64,000 bases of DNA from Lachnospiraceae bacterium (GCA_910576385.1 CAJTIR010000005.1:1-64000); one strand, 5' to 3'; counted from the first letter of the stretch, positions 34,247 through 43,799 are shown. The notes: generated by a model from the sequence alone, not told the origin. Numbers and translations are program-made.

Positions 34247-34990
34247 TCAAACAATAATCTTTGCAAATAGTTCTCCGATACTCTCCTGCAATACTAAATT
34301 GGCAATGCCATCCCTAGGCGTTGCCGTTTTGTTGACCAATACCAGCTTATTTCCTTGATAATAGTCGATCAATCCTGCCGCTGGATATACTGCCAGGGAT
34401 GTGCCACCAATGATCAGCATATCTGCATTGCTGATATAGTAAACAGCTTCCTGCATCGTCTGATTATCAAGCCCTTCCTCATAAAGTACGACGTCCGGCT
34501 TAATACCGCCGCCGCATTTCTCACACGCAGGGATCCCTGTACTATGCAGCATATACTCTGCATCATAAAGTTCATGACAACGCTCACAATAATTTCGGTG
34601 AACACTTCCATGAAGTTCCAACACCTTTTTGCTGCCGGCAAGCTGATGAAGCCCATCAATATTCTGCGTCACTACCGCCCGCACTTTCCCAACTGCTTCT
34701 AGCTCAGCAAGTTTCTTATGCGCCATATTAGGCTGTGCTGTAAGGCACAACATCTTATTGCGGTAAAATCTATAAAATTCCTCCGTATTCCTGCGATAAA
34801 AAGTATGGCTTAAAATTGTCTCTGGCGGATAATCATATTGCTGATTGTACAATCCATCTACACTTCGAAAATCAGGAATCCCACTCTCTGTTGACACCCC
34901 CGCGCCGCCAAAAAATACAATATTATCCGATTTTTCTACCATCTTTAAGAATTGTTCCACCTTTTCTTCCCTGTTCATCTCTGCCATCAT
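34247..34990 (-). CDS. cobB: NAD-dependent protein deacylase, Sir2 family
   Basis: A 247-residue sirtuin. The NAD-binding motifs GAGVSTESGIPDFRS and TQNIDGLH, the catalytic His in ELHGS, the zinc cysteines (YCERCHELY ... CEKCGG) and IIGGTSLAVYP are all intact. Sirtuins remove acetyl or longer acyl groups from lysines using NAD. The active site lacks the Tyr/Arg pair typical of desuccinylases (here FYRRNTEEFYRFY), so deacetylation is more likely. The start follows AAGGAGG. Confidence 0.93.
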   Translation of the reverse strand: MMAEMNREEKVEQFLKMVEKSDNIVFFGGAGVSTESGIPDFRSVDGLYNQQYDYPPETILSHTFYRRNTEEFYRFYRNKMLCLTAQPNMAHKKLAELEAVGKVRAVVTQNIDGLHQLAGSKKVLELHGSVHRNYCERCHELYDAEYMLHSTGIPACEKCGGGIKPDVVLYEEGLDNQTMQEAVYYISNADMLIIGGTSLAVYPAAGLIDYYQGNKLVLVNKTATPRDGIANLVLQESIGELFAKIIV

Positions 34991-35010
34991 GATTCCTCCT
35001 TATATAGATT

Positions 35011-35790
35011 TTACTTTTTCTTTTTGGATTGTTTATCTGTCAGCACCCCATGTACCAAAAAACGATAGTTATCCCCTGCCGGAGTACAAGTCATCAAAGT
35101 CACTGTTGTCTGTTCAGGTTTTGGTACAATCCCTGTATCATAAAGACTGCGCTTTTTTACTGTTGTCTGCCACTTTTTATAAGCTTTTTGATTTTCAAAC
35201 TGATAAGTAAAAGAATCCCAATCCAGCGAGGCTACATAACAGGAAAAAATCTGATATCGTTTTAACCCTTCAGGCGTATAAATATAAAATTCAGGATTTT
35301 CCCGAAAAATTTCTTGATCCTGATATTGATTTAACTTGGCAAACATGGAACCATCCCGCATATTATGCCCATAGACAAAAGTATTCTGATCACTAAAATC
35401 TCCATGATTCCCAATCTCCACAAATATACTGCCGCATTTATTCTCTTCTCGGTAAAATGTATGGCTTAGATAATAGTCGTTGTCCTTTCCTTGTACAATT
35501 GGATAACTAATACCTAATTTTTCAATCCAAATCCAGCCTACCACATCAGGGTTTATTTTTTTGAGTTTATCAAAATCCATCTGCTCTGTGGGCTTCTTGG
35601 ATTTATTTCCTTTATTGTCAGACTTTTTCGTAGAGGGAAGTCCAGCAATCCCCTCTAATTCCTGATATTGTTGCGCTCCTTTGTGATATTCCCAAAAACT
35701 CAGCCCCAACTTGGCCGCTGCAAAAACAAATACCGCCAATGCCGCTAAAAATGTAATTCTAAATTTCCAGTCTTTCGCTCTCCTACCCAC
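35011..35790 (-). CDS. Class B sortase
   Basis: A 259-residue membrane-anchored transpeptidase with one N-terminal helix (about 10-32) followed by the SrtB barrel. It has NPDVVGWIWIEKLGISYPIV, the His motif FVYGHNMRDGSMFAKL, the catalytic Cys in LMTCTPAGDN and the Arg in YRFLVHG. Class B sortases attach or polymerise surface proteins; no substrate with a matching signal is in the window. A TTG at 35823 opens the frame, but AGGAGAG is seven bases before a GTG at 35790, which is preferred. It stands alone, with the Sir2 gene next. Confidence 0.87.
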   Translation of the reverse strand: MGRRAKDWKFRITFLAALAVFVFAAAKLGLSFWEYHKGAQQYQELEGIAGLPSTKKSDNKGNKSKKPTEQMDFDKLKKINPDVVGWIWIEKLGISYPIVQGKDNDYYLSHTFYREENKCGSIFVEIGNHGDFSDQNTFVYGHNMRDGSMFAKLNQYQDQEIFRENPEFYIYTPEGLKRYQIFSCYVASLDWDSFTYQFENQKAYKKWQTTVKKRSLYDTGIVPKPEQTTVTLMTCTPAGDNYRFLVHGVLTDKQSKKKK

Positions 35791-36011
35791 GTGCTCTCTC
35801 CTAAATTTTAATATCTGTGCCAAATACTAGAAGTATAAAGGTTCCATGCACTATACTTTAAATGATGACACTTCCCATTATTTTTTCTTTACTGATTATT
35901 TTTTATTTTATCACACCAATAAACAATTGAAAACTTTTTTGCGTGATTTATTTCGCATTAAAAAGGGGGCATTTATTTTAAATTATGAAAAACGCCAGAA
36001 AGAATCAAATA
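35791..36011. other. AT-rich spacer upstream of the sortase gene
   Basis: No credible gene. An open frame from 35846 rightward overlaps the permease gene antisense and lacks a ribosome-binding site. The sortase promoter should lie here. Confidence 0.4.
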
Positions 36012-36064
36012 AATATCAGGATAATACGACTAGCAAATATACTAATCAATATTATCCTGATATT
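36012..36064 (-). terminator. Terminator of the ABC-2 exporter operon
   Basis: AATATCAGGATAAT (36012-36025) and ATTATCCTGATATT (36051-36064) are perfect 14-bp arms around a 25-base loop. On the minus strand a T-rich segment follows. It is about 60 bases after the permease stop codon. Confidence 0.65.
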
Positions 36065-36126
36065 CTTACATCATTAATAGCACACTGCCTTTTTGCTGTC
36101 TTATTTCATGTGCCGTCTAAATTATA

Positions 36127-36867
36127 TCAATCTTTTTCATATCCATTTCTTCGATACAGCACTAAAAATACAAGAATGCTAATGACTAATTCTGCCATAA
36201 GCACTGTGATATCCAGGGGGTTAAACGTATATGGGATTCCTTCTGCAAATCCTCCCGCCATCTCTGTCAACACACCTGTAAATAAAAATCCTGAGATATG
36301 GTGCAATTTCTCGGAAAGATTTCCAAACATTGGTATCATCATAAACACGAACATCAATGGATAAGAAATCAAGTTTGCATTCATCTGATTCTTGGCACAG
36401 AGACCGACAATCATTCCCATTACACAGCTAATCAGTGAAGCTGCCGCACTGACCAGTAAGAAAGCCGCAAAAGATACCTGGCTCATAGAAACACCACTAA
36501 TCACCAATACCACAATATTGATAATATTCATCAACACAAATGGAAATATAATACTTCCGATAAAATACTGCATTCCAGTGATAGAAGACGTCATTAATAC
36601 CCGTAAAGTATGTTTCTCTTTCTCTTCTGCAATTGCAGTTCCCACCATAATAAATCCATCCAGACACAAATTTAGGGAAATGCCCAAATTGAGGAGCAAA
36701 GACACCAGCATTGGCGATAGATCACCGCCTGAATTGATGCCATATAAAATCTTGCATATCCACACCATCGCTACGGTCAGAATCGGCCCTATCATAATCG
36801 CTGTATTGCGGCTGATACAGATCCATTTAATCTGTGCAACTGCTGTTAATTTATTAATATTTTCCAT
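36127..36867 (-). CDS. ABC-2 type transporter permease
   Basis: A 246-residue membrane protein with six helices (about 22-42, 54-76, 105-128, 135-160, 168-190 and 215-236). The AIAEEKEKHTLRVLMTSSITG segment is the conserved EExTL-like loop of ABC-2 permeases. It is preceded by its ATPase with a 13-bp gap and AGAGGAG. Such pairs export peptides, lipids or antibiotics; together with the adjacent two-component system, self-protection or peptide export is plausible but unproven. Confidence 0.85.
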   Translation of the reverse strand: MENINKLTAVAQIKWICISRNTAIMIGPILTVAMVWICKILYGINSGGDLSPMLVSLLLNLGISLNLCLDGFIMVGTAIAEEKEKHTLRVLMTSSITGMQYFIGSIIFPFVLMNIINIVVLVISGVSMSQVSFAAFLLVSAAASLISCVMGMIVGLCAKNQMNANLISYPLMFVFMMIPMFGNLSEKLHHISGFLFTGVLTEMAGGFAEGIPYTFNPLDITVLMAELVISILVFLVLYRRNGYEKD

Positions 36868-36880
36868 TTCTATACTCCTC

Positions 36881-37747
36881 TCAATTATTTGCTAATCCAA
36901 GGGACGCCCCTGTTACTTGTAAAAATACACGTTCTAATGTTGGCTCGCAAGAATGAATACACTGTATTTCATCTCGCTGCATCCATTCTGAAATTTTTGC
37001 AATATTTTGAGGACTTTGCTCTAAGACAACTTCTTCCTGATTATGCAAAAGCAGATGATATTTTTTATTTTGATTATATTTCAGGCAAAGCTCCTTCGGC
37101 GACCCGCACTCGGCAATTTTTCCCTGATACAAAAGCGCCACTCTATCACAAAGTTTTGTGGCTTCTTCCATGTTATGTGTAGTCAAAAATATTGACATGC
37201 CTTCTTCCTTCAGTTCTAACAACATTTTGTGAATAGATACCGCAGTCGATGGATCTAATCCGCTTGTCGGTTCATCAAGAAATAATATTCTTGGCTTATG
37301 AAGCACTGCCCTGGCCAAAACAAGCCGTTGTGTCTGCCCTCTGGAGAGCTTACCTGCTGGCTTTTTGCGATGTCCATACAATTCTACCTGATGTAAGACT
37401 TCCTCCACTCTTATTCTGGGAACACGCCATATTTTTGCAAACATACTTAAATTCTGCCATACTGTCATTTTCTCATAAATTCCACTTTGATCAGAAACCA
37501 CTCCAATTTTTTCATAAATTGAATCATCAATATTAACAGTATCTGTGCCCAGAATTTTTGCCTCTCCAGAGGTTTGCCTTAACTGTCCAGTGATTATTTT
37601 AATCGTGGTAGTTTTGCCAGAACCGGACGGCCCTAAAAATCCCAAAATTTCCCCTTTATGAAGCGTAATATTGATATCCTTAAGCGCTAACTCCGTCTTA
37701 TAGCGTTTAGAAATATGTGACAAATCCAGTAATACATTTTGTTCCAT
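36881..37747 (-). CDS. ABC transporter ATP-binding protein (BcrA/CcmA type)
   Basis: A 288-residue ATPase with Walker A (GPSGSGKTTT), a signature reading KLSRGQTQRLVLARA (R in place of the usual second G), Walker B (ILFLDEPTSGLDPS) and an H-loop (TTHNME). A C-terminal extension of about 80 residues (YHLLLHNQEEVVLEQ ... VFLQVTGASLG) is typical of BcrA-like exporters. It is coupled to the permease downstream. Confidence 0.9.
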   Translation of the reverse strand: MEQNVLLDLSHISKRYKTELALKDINITLHKGEILGFLGPSGSGKTTTIKIITGQLRQTSGEAKILGTDTVNIDDSIYEKIGVVSDQSGIYEKMTVWQNLSMFAKIWRVPRIRVEEVLHQVELYGHRKKPAGKLSRGQTQRLVLARAVLHKPRILFLDEPTSGLDPSTAVSIHKMLLELKEEGMSIFLTTHNMEEATKLCDRVALLYQGKIAECGSPKELCLKYNQNKKYHLLLHNQEEVVLEQSPQNIAKISEWMQRDEIQCIHSCEPTLERVFLQVTGASLGLANN

Positions 37748-37910
37748 AACATAACCCTCTTTCTAAATATTTTCTTTCATTATAATTGCCCTGTGTTTCT
37801 ATCTCAGAGTAATTATGATGGAAGTATCGTATCATGTTTTGTCACCTTTATGCTGAGTTTTGCCCAAATGGTATTCTATACTGCCTAAAACGGCTTTTAA
37901 ACATTGTCAT

Positions 37911-38645
37911 TTAAATTCTGCTCAGCAATTCCCCCTTCATACTTTTAGAAAACAGACATTTTTCTCCATTATCCATAAGAATTTCCCGATGTTTTAAATC
38001 TAACTCCTGAATCTTATTTACATGAACAAGATATGACCTATGAACCCTTAAAAAATGCTCCCTAAACTGCTCTTGTAATTCCTGCATACTGCCAATAAAA
38101 TCAATACGGTCATTTTTCGCATGGAGTTCTATTCTGTGTGTACGGACACTTGTCTCAAAGAACATAATTTCATCCACTGGAACATGCTTGACAATATCCA
38201 TCACTTTTACTGTAAAATACTCCTTGTTCTCTCCCTGCTCCTTACACATCCTCTCAGTAATGATTGAAAGGCTTTTACACATTCCAGCCAGCATTTTGTC
38301 AGAATTACCTTTTACAATATAATCCAGCGCTTCTAAATGATAGCGAAATGTCTCAAATGCCAAATCTGGAAAAGAAGTCACATAGATAAGAAAACCTCTG
38401 GCGTCAAACTTTCGAATCTCTTGTCCCAGCATAAATCCATCCATCGGCTCATCCTTAAGTTCCACATCCAGAAAATAAATTCCTCTCTTTGGAGACGCCG
38501 CCACAGCTTCAATAATTTCCTGCGGATGCTTGCTGCACAGCGCGATCTCCATATCATAACCTTCAATCATAATTTGTTTTTCTAAAAATTCTCTCTGTGC
38601 AGCCAATATCAGCGCATCATCTTCACAAATATAAATTGGAAGCAT
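37911..38645 (-). CDS. LytTR-type response regulator
   Basis: A 244-residue AgrA-like regulator. It has a receiver domain (about 1-125) with the acidic pocket ICEDDA and the phosphoacceptor Asp in YFLDVEL, then a LytTR DNA-binding domain (about 140-244; ILFFETSVRTHRIELH-like core, LRVHRSYLVHVNKI). Such regulators bind pairs of direct repeats and control bacteriocin, competence or virulence genes. The kinase is directly upstream. The ABC-2 exporter, 160 bp downstream, is the likely target. Confidence 0.92.
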   Translation of the reverse strand: MLPIYICEDDALILAAQREFLEKQIMIEGYDMEIALCSKHPQEIIEAVAASPKRGIYFLDVELKDEPMDGFMLGQEIRKFDARGFLIYVTSFPDLAFETFRYHLEALDYIVKGNSDKMLAGMCKSLSIITERMCKEQGENKEYFTVKVMDIVKHVPVDEIMFFETSVRTHRIELHAKNDRIDFIGSMQELQEQFREHFLRVHRSYLVHVNKIQELDLKHREILMDNGEKCLFSKSMKGELLSRI

Positions 38646-38677
38646 AACTATTTTTCCTCCACAATTTTAAACACTTC

Positions 38678-40054
38678 TTATTCCTGTATCTTTAACTCCT
38701 GAATAAAATAACCATCCTTAATTGTTGTCAGAGAGATGACATTTTCATAACGTTCCAGAATACTTTTATAGCTGGCAAGGCCAATTCCCCTGTCTGATCC
38801 TCTGGTAGAATAACCTAGCTGCCAAATCTTGTGAAAATCAATGGTTGAATACAATGAATTTTTCACGCGAAATGTTGTGCATGCTTCCTGCCTGCTAATC
38901 ATAATATGTACCTGCGGCTTTGGCCTTTTATCTTGTTTTCCTCGTACTTCATCGATAGCATTGTCAATCAGTATACCAAGACATCTGCATAAATCAGTCG
39001 TTCTCAGCCTTGTTCTTTCAAATGGACGCAATATTTCTAATTCGCAGGAAATCTTCTCCTGCTGCATTTTTTCCATCTTTCCTAGCAGTAACCCCTTCAC
39101 CTCAATCATATGAATATTTCCAAGCTGTGTCAATCTGCGAATCTGTTCTCCCACCTGATGATCAAAATCAATCGTCATATCCTGAATAAAATCCTGCACT
39201 GCTTCCATATTTCCCTCTTTTGCTTGAAGATACATGCCAGACATCATATTTTTATAATCATGACGAAATTTTCGCATTTCACTCTGCAGCTTTTCTAAAC
39301 TCTCAATATAAGTATTTTGCTGCTGCATACTAATCTGCTGAGTCTGAATTTGCTTCTTTTGCATTTCCTGACGTCCTGCATAACCGAAAATAATAAAAAC
39401 AATTAACAAATACAATAGAGAAACGATTGCATTATCATTACCGACCCGTTCACCTATTTGCACCATATAATAAAGTATTTCGGATAAAATGGGATATAAA
39501 CTGATAAATATAATACTTGCCTTTCGCGGCTCTTTCCTTTCAATCCACACGCGAAACATTTTTCCAACACTAGTCTTATATAGAACCAGCACCCATATTA
39601 TCTCGATAAGCGGTGTAAATATATAAAGAAAAAAATAATAAATGAACCGTTCTCCCAAAATATCCAAATGAAAAATCATATTAGGTGAAAATAAGACTCC
39701 TATATGTACCGCAAAAGATTCCAACATTTCTAAAAAAACGGCCGAAATCCAACAAGTCATCAGATTTTCCCGATAAAGAAAATATAAATAAAACATTGCT
39801 CCTGTCATTCCAATATAAGTAAACAAGATTTGTCCTATATTGTATCTCCATCGAAAAATACCCATTTTATAAAAAATTGTCCCTATCAATGCCCAGATAC
39901 AGATAAATAATATGGTCAACGCAATCATTTTTACTTTGCGCTCTCTTATTTGATATGGTTTCCGACCAAAAAGCAGCATAGAGATCCAGATCATAAATAG
40001 CATACTCATTGTCACACCAAAGGTATTACTGCAGAAAAGTCCCCAAAAACTCAT
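38678..40054 (-). CDS. GHKL-type sensor histidine kinase (AgrC-like)
   Basis: A 458-residue kinase with about six to seven transmembrane helices in the first 230 residues and a coiled stretch (KKQIQTQQISMQQQN). The phosphoacceptor motif is FRHDYKNMMSGM. The GHKL ATPase contains GILIDNAIDEV and DRGIGLASY. This is the AgrC/BlpH class that detects peptides from within the membrane. A TTG at 40087 opens the frame, but an ATG at 40054 with an upstream GGAGG, albeit distant, is taken. It is followed by the response regulator after 32 bp. No AgrD/AgrB peptide genes lie next to it. Confidence 0.88.
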   Translation of the reverse strand: MSFWGLFCSNTFGVTMSMLFMIWISMLLFGRKPYQIRERKVKMIALTILFICIWALIGTIFYKMGIFRWRYNIGQILFTYIGMTGAMFYLYFLYRENLMTCWISAVFLEMLESFAVHIGVLFSPNMIFHLDILGERFIYYFFLYIFTPLIEIIWVLVLYKTSVGKMFRVWIERKEPRKASIIFISLYPILSEILYYMVQIGERVGNDNAIVSLLYLLIVFIIFGYAGRQEMQKKQIQTQQISMQQQNTYIESLEKLQSEMRKFRHDYKNMMSGMYLQAKEGNMEAVQDFIQDMTIDFDHQVGEQIRRLTQLGNIHMIEVKGLLLGKMEKMQQEKISCELEILRPFERTRLRTTDLCRCLGILIDNAIDEVRGKQDKRPKPQVHIMISRQEACTTFRVKNSLYSTIDFHKIWQLGYSTRGSDRGIGLASYKSILERYENVISLTTIKDGYFIQELKIQE

Positions 40055-40142
40055 AATCCTGTCTATTCCTCCTATAATTTTCCACAATCCAGGATTTGCA
40101 TCTATCTTATTATTGATACAAATCCGTCATACAAATCTAATG

Positions 40143-40619
40143 TCAAAATCCCTCCTTCTGGCGTTGGATCCTCAATTCCTTCCTTCTTTTGGCCGCCTCC
40201 CATTCTGCTTTTTCCCCCTCAGTTTCCAGCAAAATAGACGGCACCTTCCTAGGAACATCGTTGGAATCTACCGCCACTAAGGTCAAATATGCCCGATTGA
40301 TTGGTTTTCGTGTTCCCTGAAAGTCTTCGACATAAGTATCTACTCTTATCTCCATTGAGGTATTTCCAACATATGTGACTTTGGCCATCAATACAATCAA
40401 ATCATTCTGGTATGCTCCGCGGATAAATCTCAGATTATCCACAGAGGCTGTGGTAATATTACCATTGGAATGTCTCATACCAACCAATCCTGCAATCTCG
40501 TCAATCCACTCCATCAATTGACCGCCAAATAATCTGCCAGCAGCATTAAGGTGCTCTGGACGTACCTGATAAATATGTTCAATCATTGAATCTGAGATTC
40601 TCTTTACTTCCTGTTCCAT
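40143..40619 (-). CDS. Acyl-CoA thioesterase, hot-dog family (YciA/BFIT-like)
   Basis: A 158-residue single hot-dog domain with the cytosolic acyl-CoA hydrolase signature: HLNAAGRLFGGQLMEWIDE, SVDNLRFIRGAYQNDLI and TSMEIRVDTYVED. It lacks the catalytic Asp of the 4HBT class and uses the YciA-type arrangement (N and D residues in the central helix). It hydrolyses acyl-CoAs of unspecified chain length. The C-terminal RRKELRIQRQKEG is basic and probably flexible. It is not obviously linked in function to its neighbours. Confidence 0.85.
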   Translation of the reverse strand: MEQEVKRISDSMIEHIYQVRPEHLNAAGRLFGGQLMEWIDEIAGLVGMRHSNGNITTASVDNLRFIRGAYQNDLIVLMAKVTYVGNTSMEIRVDTYVEDFQGTRKPINRAYLTLVAVDSNDVPRKVPSILLETEGEKAEWEAAKRRKELRIQRQKEGF

Positions 40620-41358
40620 TCAACTTCCTCCTTTATTCAAGTTTGATCCAGTGATCAGAAAAGGATCATTTTCTACCTCCGCAAAAGAGTATCTACAATA
40701 AAATTTATATAAATCATATTTTTTAAACAACATTAAATTTTTATTCATTCAATTTCTTACAAAAGCGGATATTTATGCAATATATGATCTATAATCATTC
40801 TTAAAAATATCTATATATAATCCTTTTGTTTTTTAATATTTAAGAAGTTATATCATTCTTATATTTTAACCATCAAATTTATATCTTCTTTGTTTTAATC
40901 ACAGAAATAAAACAAAATAAAAAATATAAATAATATTTAACTTTTAAATTATTCCTTTGTATAATAGTCAATTTATAATATCTAACAACATTCGCTAAAT
41001 TTGCATTTTTCACCCTCAGCGTTATTGGGATAGTCACAAAGAGGACAAATACCTGCCGCAAAAATTGTATTAAAAGTTGAAAATAAATAAAATGAAATTG
41101 AAAGATCATATATCAATCTAATACCATATAACAAAATAATTATATCATATTCATTTATTCATAAATAGTATAAAATTTCAAATAGAAGTTGACATCCTGA
41201 AATTCTAGACTAATAATATAAACAACATATCAACTCACAAAAAATATATTTAACATAGTTACTCGCATTAGGGTTTCATTTAAAATATCAAGTTAAAATA
41301 CATAATATAAAAATTGTTTCCAATAAAAATGAGCTTCAGACATGTGTAAAGGAGTATT
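40620..41358. other. Very AT-rich 0.74-kb interval before rtcB
   Basis: No gene was recognised. A promoter reading right toward rtcB is possible: TTGACA at 41189-41194 with TAATAA at 41211 or TAATAT at 41214. The region is more AT-rich than its surroundings and could be acquired DNA or hold a small RNA. No hairpin strong enough to name was seen. Confidence 0.4.
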
Positions 41359-42858
41359 ATGGTACATAACATTAGATTTAAAGATCGAAATAATATAATA
41401 TCCTGTTATCTTCCAGAGGATTGTTTGCCGGAAAAAAATGCAGTCGCAGAGTTATATCAAATGACAGAATTAGAAGAAACATTGAACAAGTTAAGAGAAA
41501 TTCCCTGTTATTCTCAGTCTGCTAATCTGCAGATCGAGAAAATTATTTTGACACCAGACTTTCACAAAGGTTCTGGCATTCCGATTGGAACTGTCATGAT
41601 GACAAAAAATTTTGTTGTTCCACAGGCAATGGGAAATGATATTAACTGTGGTATGCGGTTTTATACTACTGATTTATCGGAAGAACAAATTCAAGAAAAA
41701 CTTCCTCAGTTGACAAAGATAATTCGGCATATCTTTTTTGAAGGCGGCAGGCAGATTCCAATGACCGGAAGACAACGACAAGCATTGTTTCTGCATGGTC
41801 TTGAGGGTTTACTGGAAACATATCATGACGGTAAAAAGAACGGTTTATGGCGATACTACCAGCCCGAAATTCAGGAAAAATGGTTAAACCGCACTGTATT
41901 TCGGGGCAGTTTAAAAGTCGATGATACCGAAGGTCTGGAAGATTTTATTGGCAAATATGAACAATTAACGTATGATGATCAGATTGGGACAATCGGCGGC
42001 GGCAATCACTTTCTGGAAGTGCAGCGAGTAGCTGAAATCTATGACGGCCAGACTGCGAATGCTTGGCAGATCAAAAAAGGAGCTGTTGTGATCATGCTTC
42101 ATGCCGGTTCTCTGACGATTGGCCATCATAGCGGATTACTGAACCGTCAAATTTGTCAAACTATTTATCCTGCCAGACTATCTCATCCAGAGAATAAGAT
42201 CTATCCAATACCAAAGACAGACGCAGCAATAGATGCCTGGCATCGTTTCTGGTCAGCTTCTGGCAATGCCGCTAATTTTGGTTTTGCCAATCGTTTGTTT
42301 CTTGGCTTTATGATTGAAGATGCCTTGACCAGAACACTGGGAGAATATCATATGAACCTGCTCTATGATGCTCCGCATAATTATATCTGGGAAAAGCAGA
42401 TAGACGGTGAAACTTATTATATTCATCGGAAAGGCGCCTGCTGTGCTGGCGGCTGTGAAGAAATGGAAGGCACAGATTTTGCCTACTATGGTGAGCCGGT
42501 AATGATACCTGGCTCTATGGGCAGTTCCAGCTACCTACTTCGTGGATTAGGAAATCAAGATTCCCTTTGGAGTGCCAGTCATGGCGCTGGGCGTGATAAA
42601 TCTCGCGGTGAAGCAATCAAAGGCAATGATGAAGCATTTCGTCAATTTATGGAAAAATTTCATATCATTACGCCAATTGACCCAACCCGCGCTGATCTCA
42701 AAGGAAGAGCTGATATCTTAAAAAAATGGGAAGACAGCATTCGTGCGGAGGCGCCTTATGCCTATAAGGATATTGACAAAGTAATTGCCGTTCACAAAAT
42801 GCATAATATGGCGGCTTTAGTGGCTCGAATGGAACCGATTTTTACTGTGAAAGCATAG
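41359..42858 (+). CDS. rtcB: RNA ligase RtcB
   Basis: A 499-residue RtcB that joins 2',3'-cyclic-phosphate or 3'-phosphate RNA ends to 5'-OH ends using GTP and Mn. Metal and nucleotide ligands are present: D94 and C97 (NDINCGMR), H217 (GGGNHFLE), H248 (MLHAGS), H340 (DAPHNY) and the guanylated H356 in YYIHRKGACCAGG. It has a cysteine-rich CCAGGCEE stretch after the active His. The start follows AAAGGAG. It stands alone without archease, RtcA or RtcR, in the opposite direction to its neighbours, between an AT-rich gap and an IS remnant. Probable role: RNA repair after toxin or stress cleavage. Confidence 0.95.
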   Translation: MVHNIRFKDRNNIISCYLPEDCLPEKNAVAELYQMTELEETLNKLREIPCYSQSANLQIEKIILTPDFHKGSGIPIGTVMMTKNFVVPQAMGNDINCGMRFYTTDLSEEQIQEKLPQLTKIIRHIFFEGGRQIPMTGRQRQALFLHGLEGLLETYHDGKKNGLWRYYQPEIQEKWLNRTVFRGSLKVDDTEGLEDFIGKYEQLTYDDQIGTIGGGNHFLEVQRVAEIYDGQTANAWQIKKGAVVIMLHAGSLTIGHHSGLLNRQICQTIYPARLSHPENKIYPIPKTDAAIDAWHRFWSASGNAANFGFANRLFLGFMIEDALTRTLGEYHMNLLYDAPHNYIWEKQIDGETYYIHRKGACCAGGCEEMEGTDFAYYGEPVMIPGSMGSSSYLLRGLGNQDSLWSASHGAGRDKSRGEAIKGNDEAFRQFMEKFHIITPIDPTRADLKGRADILKKWEDSIRAEAPYAYKDIDKVIAVHKMHNMAALVARMEPIFTVKA

Positions 42859-43217
42859 ATGGATGCTAGACAAGGATATGTTGAATTGCTGTTATGAACA
42901 TAAATTCTTTTCTACACCAATATTATCTCGCGTGCAGACTATCTCATACTTGGACTGAATTTTAAATTTACAAGACAAATATTTTAAATGTACGAATAAC
43001 TACAGCTAAAAATTCTGATACTAAAGACAAAAATCTCAATAAAATTTGATCAAACTAATTAGATAGTCTGTATATTAATTTATATTTAGCTTTAGATTTC
43101 TTTAATTTCAACTATGATATTCTACTTAGAAATTTTGTAAGCGGCACAAAACATACCGTAATGAATCTTTCCCTGCCAATTGATATACTTTCCTTATATC
43201 ACAAGGAGGTATTTCAA

Positions 43218-43556
43218 ATGAGTACAAAGTTTACCGATGATGAATGGTTGCTGATCTTTCAGCAACGGACGCAGAGCGGCCTGTCTGTCCGAAAGTGGTG
43301 TGACAGCAAGCAGATCAGCTATGACAAGTATAAATATTGGGAAAAGAAACTGCTGCGCAGAACGGATCCGGAAAGAACGGTATATCCTATGGATTTTGTG
43401 GAACTCCCACAGGCGCTGCTTCCTCCGTTTTCACTTGAACAGGAGCAATCCTATCCCTTTGAACTATCCTTTCATGGATTGCATCTAAAGATTGCCATTC
43501 ATGCACAACACTCACATTTAGCAGGGATCCTAAAGATCCTGCAATCTTCATGCTGA
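43218..43556 (+). CDS. IS66 accessory protein TnpA-like
   Basis: A 112-residue protein of the IS66 first-ORF type, with an N-terminal helix-turn-helix (TDDEWLLIFQQRTQSGLSVR, KWCDSKQISYDKYKYWEKKL) followed by FVEL and a beta-rich C-terminus (LSFHGLHLKIAIHA). The ATG is preceded by AAGGAGG. The gene appears intact although the element is deleted. Its stop overlaps the start of tnpB (ATG at 43550). Confidence 0.8.
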   Translation: MSTKFTDDEWLLIFQQRTQSGLSVRKWCDSKQISYDKYKYWEKKLLRRTDPERTVYPMDFVELPQALLPPFSLEQEQSYPFELSFHGLHLKIAIHAQHSHLAGILKILQSSC

Positions 43557-43765
43557 ACCTGATCACACAGGGAGCGGAACACATCTATCTTGCCTGCGGG
43601 CCTACAGATTTCCGCAAACAGATCGAAGGGCTGTCCGTTCTGGTCAGCCTGAGATACCATCTGGCTCCCTATTCCCTTGCCTGTGTGTTCCTATTCTGCA
43701 ATCGGAAAAAGAACTGTCTGAAAGCCCTGCGTTTTGATAAAGATGGTTTAAGCGCCAGGTGCTGA
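43550..43765 (+). pseudogene. IS66 TnpB, truncated
   Basis: Codons 1-67 match the IS66 TnpB family: YLACGPTDFRKQIEGLSVLV and VFLFCNRKKNCLKALRFDKDG. The frame then runs into a few unrelated codons and a stop, so about half the protein is lost at the internal deletion point (about 43,755-43,800). Confidence 0.8.
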
Positions 43766-43799
43766 ACATGCCTGTCCTGGAAGGGTTTTGGGCATAGGC

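Noticed and set aside
35846-36364. 172-codon plus-strand frame
   Set aside because: It overlaps the ABC-2 permease antisense, begins in a region with a terminator hairpin, lacks a ribosome-binding site and resembles no family.
36881-37747. Reading the altered ABC signature (LSRGQ) as a dead ATPase
   Set aside because: Walker A, Walker B, D-loop and H-loop are intact, and the second Gly of the signature is the most variable position in this subgroup.
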